From positions 62,001-126,000 of the forward strand of contig CAXBGS010000015.1 of assembly GCA_963975425.1 (NCBI GenBank): DNA of 64,000 nucleotides, read 5' to 3'. Below, in pieces: positions 6,616 to 13,703 of the stretch. This DNA is from CAXBGS01 sp963975425 (GTDB lineage Bacteria; Planctomycetota; Planctomycetia; Pirellulales; Pirellulaceae). The notes under the pieces are model-generated. The model searched no databases, had not been told where the DNA came from, and was given only the letters and a program-made list of their open reading frames with translations. Every line of letters starts with the position of its first letter. Within the stretch, counting starts at the first letter, position 1. The translations under genes and the position numbers were made by a program.

Positions 6616-6900
6616 GTGAAAGTCATTTACGCACCGGAGGCGGACGACGATATCTTTGGCATCGTCGAGTTCATAGCACGCGACAAACCGGAAGCTGCCC
6701 GCAACTGGATGCGGAAAATTCGCGAGACGTGCGATACCATCGCGACGCAACCCAATATGGGTGAAGTACGGCCTGGATTCGGTGTTCCCGGATGCCGTTC
6801 ATTCAGTTTCGGTAGCTACGTGATCTTCTTTCGCGCGATTGAAGACGGCATCGAAGTCGCACGAGTGATTCACGGAAGTCGCGACATGCGAAACACCTAG
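6616..6900 (+). CDS. ParE-superfamily toxin, pair 3
   Basis: A 94-residue toxin with a GTG start at 6616, 2 bp after the antitoxin stop: MKVIYAPEADDDIFGIVEFIARDK. It has the complete ParE layout, with helix NWMRKIRETCDTIA, the QPNMGEVRPGFG turn and the strands GSYVIFFRAIE and IEVARVIHGSRD. It is very similar to the toxins of pairs 1 and 2, so the three pairs are recent paralogues or related imports. Expected targets are gyrase or mRNA; not decidable here. The frame is intact, so the pair could act to stabilise the cassette array. Confidence 0.87.
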   Translation: MKVIYAPEADDDIFGIVEFIARDKPEAARNWMRKIRETCDTIATQPNMGEVRPGFGVPGCRSFSFGSYVIFFRAIEDGIEVARVIHGSRDMRNT

Positions 6901-6903
6901 GTC

Positions 6904-7040
6904 GTACAACGGAAGGTTTTTACGACACCGCCCTGAACGAAGCGAACGATGCCTGAACTACGAGAGATTCTACCAAGGCGATGGCCCGTTGCCAAAGAGC
7001 CAAAGTGTGCCGAAGGCCTAGCGTAAAAACCATGTTGTGC
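6904..7040 (-). other. attC site 9
   Basis: Cores gtacaac (6904-6910) and gttgtgc (7034-7040), perfect arms, standard interior, side hairpin gcc-gaa-ggc. Confidence 0.92.
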
Positions 7041-7048
7041 GGCGTGCC

Positions 7049-7339
7049 CTACCTGTTCGTCCAATAGTCGGGCGAGCGGGAACCATGGGCAACGGCGATT
7101 ACAAGAATGTCGGAGTTCGCGATCCGGTAAATAATGCGAAACGGAAAGCGTCGAAGCAGAAAGTAACGGTGACACGCATCGCACATCGGAAAGCGTTCGG
7201 GATCGGCAAAGATTTGAGAGATTGCCCGATCGAATTCGGCATCGAAGTCGTTTGCAGCTTCATTACTACGCTCGGCGTACCACTTAAGAGATTCGGTGAA
7301 ATCGACTTCGGCGGCCGAGCATATGATGACATTAGCCAT
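7049..7339 (-). CDS. RelE/ParE-family toxin (cassette, array direction)
   Basis: A 96-residue toxin, MANVIICSAAEVDFTESLKWYAERS, with the helix pair NDFDAEFDRAISQIFADPERFP and the strands YFLLRRFPFRIIYRI and ILVIAVAHGSRSPDYW. The ending (VAHGSRxPxYW) is typical of plasmid-stabilisation RelE/ParE proteins paired with TIGR02574 antitoxins. The start at 7339 overlaps the antitoxin stop by 8 bp, so translation is coupled. The longer frame to 7363 would run further into the antitoxin. The active target (ribosome or gyrase) is not settled. Confidence 0.85.
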   Translation of the reverse strand: MANVIICSAAEVDFTESLKWYAERSNEAANDFDAEFDRAISQIFADPERFPMCDACHRYFLLRRFPFRIIYRIANSDILVIAVAHGSRSPDYWTNR

Positions 7340-7568
7340 CCAGCCCAGCCTCACGACGAGCACGTTCGCGAACCTCTGCCCACGGGGTGCCGGTCATTTC
7401 ACCAGCTTCATATGCATCGCTTCGGCGATTGGCCTCAGCAATCCATTGAGAATCCGGGGGAACCCAATCAGTTGGGGAAACACTGTCCCACAAGGTGGCG
7501 ATCAATTGCGCACGCTCGGAAGCGGGGAGGGATTGTGCCGCAGTCAGAATTTCGTTCATGTTGGTCAT
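7332..7568 (-). CDS. Addiction-module antitoxin, TIGR02574-like
   Basis: A 78-residue protein: MTNMNEILTAAQSLPASER, AQLIATLWDSV, then WIAEANRRSDAYEAGEM and WAEVRERARR. The order 'L-P-x-x-E-R-x-x-L-x-x-x-L-W-x-S' then 'W-x-x-E-x-x-R-R-x-x-x-Y-x-x-G' is characteristic of TIGR02574 putative addiction-module components, which bind the RelE-like toxin through the C-terminal helix. A second Met at 7559 is possible. It is first in the operon and starts about 24 bp from the core of attC10. Confidence 0.85.
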   Translation of the reverse strand: MTNMNEILTAAQSLPASERAQLIATLWDSVSPTDWVPPDSQWIAEANRRSDAYEAGEMTGTPWAEVRERARREAGLDG

Positions 7569-7591
7569 AGGTGAATTATACCAGATTGCCC

Positions 7592-7729
7592 GCCCAACGG
7601 AGGGTTTTTACGACACCGCCCTGAACGAAGCGAACAATGCCTGAACTACGAGAAATTGTACCAAGGCGATCGCCCGTTGCCAAAGAGCGAAGGTGTGCCG
7701 AAGGCCTCAGCGTAAAAACCATGTTCTGC
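7592..7729 (-). other. attC site 10
   Basis: Cores gcccaac (7592-7598) and gttctgc (7723-7729); arms gtttttacg/cgtaaaaac perfect; side hairpin gcc-gaa-ggc followed by tcag. Confidence 0.92.
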
Positions 7730-7739
7730 GACCGGCACA

Positions 7740-8351
7740 TCAGTAACCGCGTACATCCCATTTCTGATGAAACGCTTGGGCAGCAGTTGGGTTAATCATA
7801 TGTTCGGGCAGCACGAACGGTTGAACGGACGGGTCAGAACCAAGTTGCAGATCAACGTTGGTTCCGATGGAGTATTCCGATAGCTTCGTAGCCAACCATT
7901 CAAGGTGACGCCGTTTCCCTGAGAAAAGACAGCAAGGTAAGTGGGTGAGCCACCGCGCAGCGATTGCGGTATTGATCGCCAAAGCATTCTTGATCCTCGC
8001 AACAGCCTGCGGGCGAGTTTGCGCGTCGGTTATCCAAAGGCACCATTGACCGTTGGCGGCGGCAAGTTCGGATTCATAGTCGCGTAGTTCCATGTCGAAA
8101 TCGCAACCGGAGCCGAATTGCCGAATGTCACCAGATGTGCGATTGAAGAAGATTGGGCCTTGGCCAACCCATTGGTCTTGGATTTCGCGAGTTTCAAGAT
8201 AGCGAGCGTTGTTGTAGTGGAAGATCCAGCCCCAAGAGGTTTCGGTCGTGGCGAAATCGAGAATTGCCGGAGTATCTTTAGGGGCGGTATCGGTGCGACG
8301 ATCCAGCACGGTTCGGTATAGCGTTGCTTTTGCGTCTTCTAGTGAGAACAC
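7740..8351 (-). CDS. YrhB/Imm35-like domain protein with an L7/L12-C-like tail (cassette gene)
   Basis: A 203-residue soluble protein. The N-terminal half has the Imm35/YrhB pattern: WGWIFHYNNARYLETRE, then VGQGPIFFNRTSGDIRQFGSG. This domain is common in immunity proteins of polymorphic toxin systems. The second half contains QAVARIKNALAINTAIAARW followed by RRHLEWLATKLSEYSIGTNVDL, which resembles the C-terminal domain of ribosomal L7/L12-like folds (a helix, a P-loop-like turn, a helix and a strand). Both assignments are by eye. No cognate toxin gene is in the window. It fills its cassette. Confidence 0.65.
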   Translation of the reverse strand: MFSLEDAKATLYRTVLDRRTDTAPKDTPAILDFATTETSWGWIFHYNNARYLETREIQDQWVGQGPIFFNRTSGDIRQFGSGCDFDMELRDYESELAAANGQWCLWITDAQTRPQAVARIKNALAINTAIAARWLTHLPCCLFSGKRRHLEWLATKLSEYSIGTNVDLQLGSDPSVQPFVLPEHMINPTAAQAFHQKWDVRGY

Positions 8352-8359
8352 GGTAGGTC

Positions 8360-8496
8360 GCAGAACGGAAGGTTTTTACGACACCGCCCTAAACGAAGCG
8401 AACGAGGTCTGAACTGCGAAAGATTGTACCAAGACCAGCCCGCGTGACCAACCAAGGAAGGTGTGCCGAAGGCCTAGCGTAAAAACCATGTTGTAC
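8360..8496 (-). other. attC site 11
   Basis: Cores gcagaac (8360-8366) and gttgtac (8490-8496), perfect inner arms, standard interior, side hairpin gcc-gaa-ggc. Confidence 0.9.
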
Positions 8497-8510
8497 GAAC
8501 GTGAAGCTGG

Positions 8511-9113
8511 TTAGTAGTCGAACCACAGGACCAAACGAACACAGTTTGCCCCAAGTTCGCCCTCCAGCATTTCGAGCGATTTACGCAGAATTCGGTAGGA
8601 CACTGGAAGGTCGTGCAATTGTATTGAACGGTGGTTCAACGATTGATCGAATTCAGTCGCGGTAAGCCAAGTGGGGCAGATAAGTCCGAGCGGAGACACA
8701 GCGTCCCAGACATGTTCGCCGTTGAACCATTGCTCCACCGTCGCAGAAACACAGTCAGGGTTGGTCGTGCGCCATTTGTCGGCTTCAATCGGGTCGACGC
8801 AGCGATGACGGGGCCAAAATGCCTCGTTGGATGGACGGCTAGCGCCAACAGGATCACCAACGAGATAGAGAAAGGATCGCGAAACGCTGAGGCTCCGAGG
8901 CGACGGAATTCCGCGAGGCGGAATCAGTGGAAGGCGACCAGCGTCACGATCGCAGTCTCGCATTTGGTGTTCGCGAGCGCCAGCTAGGGTGTCAAACACG
9001 TCGTAGTCACGATCGAGGATAAACGCGTCCAACGTGAGGCTAAAGATGCTGCCAGTAGTGGAGAATTCGCCCGTTGTATCAGTTTCGATGAAAGCGTGAA
9101 TGTCAGTGCCCAT
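8511..9113 (-). CDS. MGTDIH-type hypothetical protein (cassette gene)
   Basis: A 200-residue protein opening with MGTDIHAFIETDTTGEF, followed by a DRDYDVFDTLAG segment, the PLIPPRGIP turn and a long C-terminal half ending LVLWFDY. The opening M-G-x-D-I-H-x-x-x-E and the later 'R-x-Y-x-x-F-x-x-L-A' and 'P-P-R-G-x-P' recur in uncharacterised bacterial and phage proteins. No function is known to me. There is no signal or membrane segment. The start codon is 14 bp from the core of attC12 and the stop 14 bp from attC11, so this is a complete cassette gene. Confidence 0.7.
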   Translation of the reverse strand: MGTDIHAFIETDTTGEFSTTGSIFSLTLDAFILDRDYDVFDTLAGAREHQMRDCDRDAGRLPLIPPRGIPSPRSLSVSRSFLYLVGDPVGASRPSNEAFWPRHRCVDPIEADKWRTTNPDCVSATVEQWFNGEHVWDAVSPLGLICPTWLTATEFDQSLNHRSIQLHDLPVSYRILRKSLEMLEGELGANCVRLVLWFDY

Positions 9114-9127
9114 CGAAAGACTCGTTC

Positions 9128-9264
9128 GTACAACGGAAGGTTTTTACGACACCGCCCTAAACGAAGCGAACGACGCCTGAACTACGGGAGATTGTACCAA
9201 GGCAAGCCCACGTTGACAAAGTTGGAAGGTGTGCCGAAGGCCTAGCGTAAAAACCATGTTGGGC
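9128..9264 (-). other. attC site 12
   Basis: Cores gtacaac (9128-9134) and gttgggc (9258-9264), perfect inner arms, ACACC/GGTGT inner stem and side hairpin gcc-gaa-ggc. Confidence 0.92.
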
Positions 9265-9268
9265 GACC

Positions 9269-9688
9269 CTACGCGATGGATTCGAGCCAATCTTCGACGA
9301 TCCACGCAGCTAGATCACCATGGCCAAAATTGGCAGAACTGTCGTCGTGATCGAAATAGCCCACGTGCCCAGCCGAGTTTAGTAGGAAGTAGTTGCCGTT
9401 GTCTTGGCAGAACGGCAGCGCATCACGCGGCGCGCCGATCGACCACGCATCCATGGCGGTTTTGCGGAGATCAAGGTAGGGCATCAAGTCGGGAAGCACC
9501 AACGCGGGTTCGAGAGTGCCGAACACGCAATCACTGGCCTCCAGTTGGAAGCGGCGATAATCGTGATGGAACGAAAGGGCTAAATCGGATTCGGCGGACG
9601 CGAGTTCTTCAGCGGTGGGGAGGCGGAGCGGTTTGGGAACAGATTCGCGATTGTCCCGAAGAAGTTGTAGTGCGGTATCGAGGTCCAC
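9269..9688 (-). CDS. SMI1/KNR4 (SUKH) family protein (cassette gene)
   Basis: A 139-residue protein with the SUKH layout: LRLPTAEELASAESDLALSF followed by DYRRFQLEAS near the N-terminus, a central hydrophobic helix, then the hallmark LPFCQDNGNYFLLNSAG and VGYFDHDD strands and the W-x-x-x-x-x-x-W C-terminal helix (AAWIVEDWLES). SUKH proteins are a large group of immunity proteins against contact-dependent and other polymorphic toxins. No toxin is adjacent, so it would act as an orphan immunity gene, or have a regulatory role. Confidence 0.82.
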   Translation of the reverse strand: MDLDTALQLLRDNRESVPKPLRLPTAEELASAESDLALSFHHDYRRFQLEASDCVFGTLEPALVLPDLMPYLDLRKTAMDAWSIGAPRDALPFCQDNGNYFLLNSAGHVGYFDHDDSSANFGHGDLAAWIVEDWLESIA

Positions 9689-9705
9689 GGTCGATTCTCT
9701 GGGTC

Positions 9706-9842
9706 GCCCAACAGACGGTTTTTACGACACCGCCCTAAACGAAGCGAGCGAGGTCTGAACTACGAGAGATTGTACCAAGGCCAGCCCGCGTCGCCAAACA
9801 GGGAAGGTGTGCCGAAGGCCTAGCGTAAAAACCATGTTGTGC
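9706..9842 (-). other. attC site 13 (closest to the recombinase)
   Basis: Cores gcccaac (9706-9712) and gttgtgc (9836-9842). The spacer reads agac, slightly different from the usual ggaag; arms ggtttttacg/cgtaaaaacc are perfect. It belongs to the first cassette. Confidence 0.9.
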
Positions 9843-9857
9843 GGCCCGTGCGCAACT

Positions 9858-10148
9858 CTAGGTCGTCCAACCGGACGGCGGAGGCCAGAGTTCAGGTCGC
9901 CGGTACCATTCGGGGTCGTTATCGCCAATCGTCGGGTGATGCGCAACGCACATGGCGTAGTAGTAGGCGGGTTCGCCAAAGAACAATGGATCGTCGGCTA
10001 CGTCAGCGACATCGCCCCAGTAGTCGCGCATCATGCGATCCGCGGTTGCCTCGTCAACGCCACAGAAACGCACCATTGCATCGCGGATACGGCAGCAGAA
10101 AGCAACCGATTTGTTGTCGTGTGCAAAAGGAAAATGGTTCGGCATCAT
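9858..10148 (-). CDS. Unidentified small protein, first cassette of the array
   Basis: A 96-residue protein starting MMPNHFPFAHDNK. It is rich in Tyr, Trp and Asp, with a helical centre (VDEATADRMMRDYWGDVADVADD), then EPAYYYAMCVAHHPT and a Pro/Trp-rich end. A GTG at 10166 could give a longer form, but it lies in the junction sequence. No family is recognised. As the cassette nearest attI it should be the most recently inserted and the best expressed from any Pc promoter. Confidence 0.55.
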   Translation of the reverse strand: MMPNHFPFAHDNKSVAFCCRIRDAMVRFCGVDEATADRMMRDYWGDVADVADDPLFFGEPAYYYAMCVAHHPTIGDNDPEWYRRPELWPPPSGWTT

Positions 10149-10162
10149 GAATGACGAGGGCC

Positions 10163-10169
10163 GCACAAC
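10163..10169 (-). other. attI-cassette junction core
   Basis: GTTGTGC on the minus strand, with GTT in the position of the attI crossover. To its right the sequence no longer resembles the cassettes, so attI proper extends rightward from here. I could not define further recombinase-binding sites. Confidence 0.6.
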
Positions 10170-10508
10170 ATGAGTTTATGCGACACCTCGGTGCTTTTGG
10201 GGGTGTCTGGGGTGGGTATTTTGGCGCGTATGCTTTGTCACAGCAACGGTATTTTTGAATCGTTTTGACTTTTCGCTTGCTATGAGCCGAGTGTGTACGT
10301 ATGTTCCCTTTCCCGCGGTGGCTTCAAGCGGTTGCGGTCTATCAACGAGTTTGGTGCTGACGAGTTTGGTGCTGCGGTGTGCCAGGCGAGCAGACGCGGT
10401 TCCATTCGTGTTGGCTGCCGGGCGTTGCCGTTGCGACTGAAGTGGGCAAGCTGGCCAATTGGATGACTTACAGGTACTGATGGTTTTCGAAGATGCGAGG
10501 CGGAACTC
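10170..10508. other. attI / recombinase leader region
   Basis: 339 bp between the first cassette and the longest recombinase frame. It holds the attI side of the junction and should hold the divergent cassette promoter and the recombinase promoter. I see only weak candidates: on the minus strand TTGCTG and CAAAAT with 17 bp between them, around 10222-10250. A perfect 15-bp direct repeat (acgagtttggtgctg twice) lies at 10345-10374. No LexA-type box was recognised. Confidence 0.4.
10345..10374 (+). repeat. Two tandem copies of a 15-bp repeat
   Basis: acgagtttggtgctg occurs twice head to tail in the leader of the recombinase gene. Possibly a protein-binding repeat, or a replication-slippage product like the 15-bp repeats at 10696-10770. 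Confidence 0.7.
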
Positions 10509-12371
10509 ATGGATCCCAATCGGTTATTGCAAGAGGCGGCGTATCGGGGACGCTCGGAAGTTCGCAATCCGCCCACCAGGAACAGGACGGCGATCTCTAG
10601 TACCGTGCATCAACATGAGCCGGTTGTTAAGGGGAGACAAGGCGTTGCACGCGAAGATTCGATTGAGGCGGCCGATCAAGTTGATGCCTATCAAGTTGAT
10701 GATGAGCGAGTTGATGTTGAGCGAGTTGATGTTGAGCGAGTTGATGTTGAGCGAGTTGGTTTTAAGCGATGTGAAGTTGAGGTTCAGGGAACTGGCGATG
10801 GTCGTGGGGCGGATGCGAATGTAAACAGCACGTGCGCGGAGAAGGATTGCATGGAAATACAGCGGGGGCAAATCCAGCGACGTGATGCCGCTTGTGGCGT
10901 TTTCGACCGCACGGAGGATGCCTTGCGTTGGGCATCCGGTGCAAGCGGGAGGTGTGGTGGTCCACCGCCTAGGGATAAGAGCAAAAATAAGCGTAGCGAT
11001 AAGAGTGATGTCGACCTTCCGGTCCCTGTTCATCGCTACATTGACGGACGGTCTTACATTGTCGCCCGTGGTCGTGATTCAGTAGAGCCGGCTGTGGTCG
11101 ATTCTCGTCCGTGGCAACATGCATTGGCCGTATTGGATCTGCGAAACAAAACGCCCAGTGTTGATGAGTTCATGCGCGTGGTTGTCCGAGAATTGAGGAT
11201 TCGCAACTACCGACCGCATACGGTTTCATCGTACCGCAGTGCGGTTGAATCGTTTCTGCGATGGTCGGGCCGTATGCCTCACCAGATTGATCGAGAAATG
11301 GTGCGCGAGTATTTGGAGTACTTAGTCGACAGCGAAAACGGGGCATCGATGCTTAGCGTCCATCTGGCCGCAATCCGGACCGTGTTTGATAAGTTTTGCT
11401 TTCTGGACGTGACGCTTGGTTTGCAAACACCGCGTCGCGGCAAGCGTCGGCCGGTCATTCTGAGCAAGAACGAGGTGACGCGTTTGCTGCAGGCGGCGGT
11501 CAGTTATCGGGACAAGTTATTGCTCGGCCTAGCCTATGCCACCGGCATGAGGGTCAGCGAGGTTGTGAGGTTGATGTGGCGAGATATTGATTTGGATCGA
11601 AATGTGATTTCGATCCGGCATGGCAAGGGTGACGCGGATCGCCAAGTGTCGTTGCCGGAAACGTATCGGCAGCTCTTCGCGCGGATGGGGGCAGATCGGG
11701 CAGGAACCGAATACATGTTTCCAAGCGAATCGTCGCGTCGTGGCAAGTGCCGGGGCGAATCAGCAGTCACGCGTCATTTGTCGGCGCGGACGTTCCAGCG
11801 GGCAATGCAGAAAGCGATACGAATTGCGGGGATACGCAAGCACGCGACGCCTCACTCGCTGCGCCACGCTTTTGCCACTCATAGTTTCGAGGATGGTTGT
11901 GACATTCGCCGCATCCAAAAGATTCTCGGTCACGTGCACTTGGAAACCACCACGATCTATGTGCATGTCGCACGACCGGCCGATCCGTCGACGATGCCAA
12001 GTCCGATCGATCGACTGGAGCCGAAAACGCCCCGTGCGATGTTTGCGGCCGTTTCGCCGTTGAGCGAGCCTCAGGTACACACGCGAAAGTTTGCCAAAGA
12101 AGAGGAGACGCGGTGCACGCTGGAATATCGTGGGAGGAGAGGAAAGGTATTCTTGACTGGAATTCGAGCGAAAGAGTCGCGGCCTGGGTTTTGGGAAATT
12201 CAGATTCCCCACCAAGAGCAATGGCGCCACGATATCGAGAAGCTGGACAGTTGCCAGCGTGCTAGTTTGGATGACGCCCGTTTGTATGAATGGTTGAGGG
12301 CACAGATCGCGACCCAATTGCAATCAGACGTCGACGTCGATCGCGGTGGTCGGCACGCGCGGGCGGGATAG
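10509..12371 (+). CDS. Tyrosine recombinase, IntI/Xer-like integron integrase with N- and C-terminal extensions
   Basis: The catalytic set of tyrosine recombinases is complete, numbering from 10509: R348 (GMRVSE), K373 (HGKGD), H449-xx-R452 (HSLRH), H475 (GHVHLE) and Y484 (TTTIYVHV). The SAM-like core-binding domain begins near residue 222 (MRVVVRELRIRNY). TFQRAMQKA, the HATPHSLRHAFATH stretch and the SPIDRL ending resemble IntI proteins. Between K373 and TFQRA there is too little sequence for the IntI-specific insert (AL-x-K-x-P ... W-x-W-x-F-P). Residues 1-221 are low in recognisable structure and include VDVER repeats, so the true start may be Met115 (10851) or Met222 (11172). About 110 residues follow the core. 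It lies next to the array and should catalyse cassette exchange at attC/attI. Confidence 0.85.
   Translation: MDPNRLLQEAAYRGRSEVRNPPTRNRTAISSTVHQHEPVVKGRQGVAREDSIEAADQVDAYQVDDERVDVERVDVERVDVERVGFKRCEVEVQGTGDGRGADANVNSTCAEKDCMEIQRGQIQRRDAACGVFDRTEDALRWASGASGRCGGPPPRDKSKNKRSDKSDVDLPVPVHRYIDGRSYIVARGRDSVEPAVVDSRPWQHALAVLDLRNKTPSVDEFMRVVVRELRIRNYRPHTVSSYRSAVESFLRWSGRMPHQIDREMVREYLEYLVDSENGASMLSVHLAAIRTVFDKFCFLDVTLGLQTPRRGKRRPVILSKNEVTRLLQAAVSYRDKLLLGLAYATGMRVSEVVRLMWRDIDLDRNVISIRHGKGDADRQVSLPETYRQLFARMGADRAGTEYMFPSESSRRGKCRGESAVTRHLSARTFQRAMQKAIRIAGIRKHATPHSLRHAFATHSFEDGCDIRRIQKILGHVHLETTTIYVHVARPADPSTMPSPIDRLEPKTPRAMFAAVSPLSEPQVHTRKFAKEEETRCTLEYRGRRGKVFLTGIRAKESRPGFWEIQIPHQEQWRHDIEKLDSCQRASLDDARLYEWLRAQIATQLQSDVDVDRGGRHARAG
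10696..10770 (+). repeat. 15-bp tandem repeats in the 5' part of the recombinase frame
   Basis: Three perfect copies of ttgatgttgagcgag (10711-10755), flanked by one diverged copy on each side. In the long frame they encode VDVER repeated. Because 15 is a multiple of three, the frame is kept, which fits either a translated N-terminal tail or an untranslated leader. Confidence 0.8.
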
Positions 12372-12563
12372 TGTCGTCTTGCTCAGGCGACACTCTGGGA
12401 TGTTGCCGAGGGCACCGCGCACGGAGAGAACCCAGCGCGTTTGAACATGATCGCGTTTGAACATGATGATGTACGAGCGGGTGTTGAATCACGGAGCGGG
12501 CGGCAGGACCGGCGGCAGATTCGCGATCGCCGCTTTGACACGCCCGACATCGTCATGCCGCGG
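12372..12563. other. Intergenic region between recombinase and carA
   Basis: 192 bp separating two convergent genes. It contains a short duplication (gcgtttgaacatgat twice near 12437-12465). No gene is supported. Confidence 0.4.
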
Positions 12564-13703
12564 TCATACCGCCTGTGCAGCTGCGATCAAATCTTGGAAG
12601 CGACGGAACAGATAGTGGCTGTCGTGCGGTCCGGACGCGGCTTCGGGATGGTATTGCACACCGAATGCTGCTGCTGTTCGGTGCCGCACACCCGCGATCG
12701 TATCGTCATTCAAATTGCGGTGAGTGATTTCGAGGCAATCCGGCAGCGATGCCTCGTCGACGGCAAACCCGTGATTCTGCGTTGTGATTTCCACGGTGCC
12801 GGTTTGCAGATCTCGGACGGGTTGATTCACACCGCGATGGCCAAATTTCAACTTAAACGTTTTCGCGCCGCAGGCGAGTGCGAGCAGTTGATGGCCAAGG
12901 CAGATTCCGAACACGGGCGTTTGATCGATCAGTTGCGAGATCATTTCATGGGCATATCCGAGCGGTTCGGGATCGCCGGGGCCGTTAGATAGGAACACAC
13001 CATCGGGATTGAGTTTCAAGATCGCTTCGGCGGTCGTATCGCCGGGAACGATACTGACGCGGTTGCCACGTGATGCGAAATGCCGAGGGATATTCCACTT
13101 CATTCCGAAATCGACACAGACGACATGCGGGCCGTCCGATGTGGCCACGGCGTCAGCGCCGATATTGTCGTTGGACCAATCGTCGAGACGTTGATCCCAA
13201 GTTCGGATTTCTGACGGCATGACTTCGCGGACCAAATCACGACCAACCAGGCCGGGCGAGTCCTTCGCTTTTTGAATCAAGCTGTCGTCGGAAAGATCGG
13301 TTGTCGACAAGACGCCACGCATGGCACCTTCGGTGCGGATGCGCCGAACCAACGCTCGCGTATCGATGCCGGAGATCGCAACGATGTTGTGCTGTTTTAG
13401 ATATTCGCCCAGATCACCATCAGCACGATAGTTACTGTAAATACGGCTGACTTCGCGAACAACGAAACCCGAAAGACTGGGTTTCTCGTGTTCGACATCG
13501 ATCGCGTTGACACCGTAGTTGCCAATTTCCGGATAGGTCATCGTAACGATCTGACCGCGATAGCTGGGGTCGGTAAGAATTTCTTGATATCCAGTCATCG
13601 CCGTGTTGAAGACGACTTCACCAGAGACTTCGCCGTCGGCGCCGAACGCATGGCCGGAGTAAACGGTGCCGTCTTCGAGAGCGAGTTTTGCGGGACGTGA
13701 CAT
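12564..13703 (-). CDS. carA: Carbamoyl-phosphate synthase small subunit
   Basis: A 379-residue protein, normal length for CarA. It supplies ammonia from glutamine to the large subunit for carbamoyl phosphate in pyrimidine and arginine synthesis. The N-terminal CarA domain is clear (LALEDGTVYSGHAFG, FNTAMTGYQEILTDPSYRGQ, SGFVVRE, GIDTRALVRRIR). The C-terminal class I glutamine amidotransferase domain has the nucleophile motif GICLGHQLLALA, the KFGHRGVNQPV stretch and the catalytic His/Glu pair in QYHPEAASGP. Unlike in many bacteria, carB is not adjacent. The ATG at 13703 is well placed. Transcribed towards the cassette recombinase but unrelated to it. Confidence 0.97.
   Translation of the reverse strand: MSRPAKLALEDGTVYSGHAFGADGEVSGEVVFNTAMTGYQEILTDPSYRGQIVTMTYPEIGNYGVNAIDVEHEKPSLSGFVVREVSRIYSNYRADGDLGEYLKQHNIVAISGIDTRALVRRIRTEGAMRGVLSTTDLSDDSLIQKAKDSPGLVGRDLVREVMPSEIRTWDQRLDDWSNDNIGADAVATSDGPHVVCVDFGMKWNIPRHFASRGNRVSIVPGDTTAEAILKLNPDGVFLSNGPGDPEPLGYAHEMISQLIDQTPVFGICLGHQLLALACGAKTFKLKFGHRGVNQPVRDLQTGTVEITTQNHGFAVDEASLPDCLEITHRNLNDDTIAGVRHRTAAAFGVQYHPEAASGPHDSHYLFRRFQDLIAAAQAV

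Larger units (their letters stand above)
251..10169 (-). mobile_element. Integron-type cassette array (13 clear cassettes, a probable 14th)
   Basis: Thirteen related elements of 137-211 bp separate one- or two-gene cassettes. Each has inverted cores ending in AAC and starting with GTT, plus long complementary arms. The array abuts a tyrosine recombinase gene (10509-12371) transcribed away from it, which is the usual integron layout. Stop codons of the minus-strand genes touch or overlap the right-hand core of the attC that follows them (stops at 1460, 2655 and 4711 lie inside GTTA or CTTA cores), which sets the reading direction as leftward from attI. Ten cassettes, plus the dehydrogenase, are in that sense; three toxin-antitoxin cassettes are inverted. 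Array structure is seen directly; mobility is inferred. Confidence 0.9.

Noticed and set aside
1328..9842. The regularly spaced 137-140 bp repeats could be a CRISPR-like array or a family of miniature transposons.
   Set aside because: The intervals contain complete, different genes of variable length, and the repeats have GTT/AAC cores and long internal arms with no target-site duplications. They also stop at a tyrosine recombinase gene. An integron array explains all of this.
10255..10440. 61-codon plus-strand frame in the recombinase leader.
   Set aside because: No ribosome site or domain; it lies in the expected attI/promoter region.
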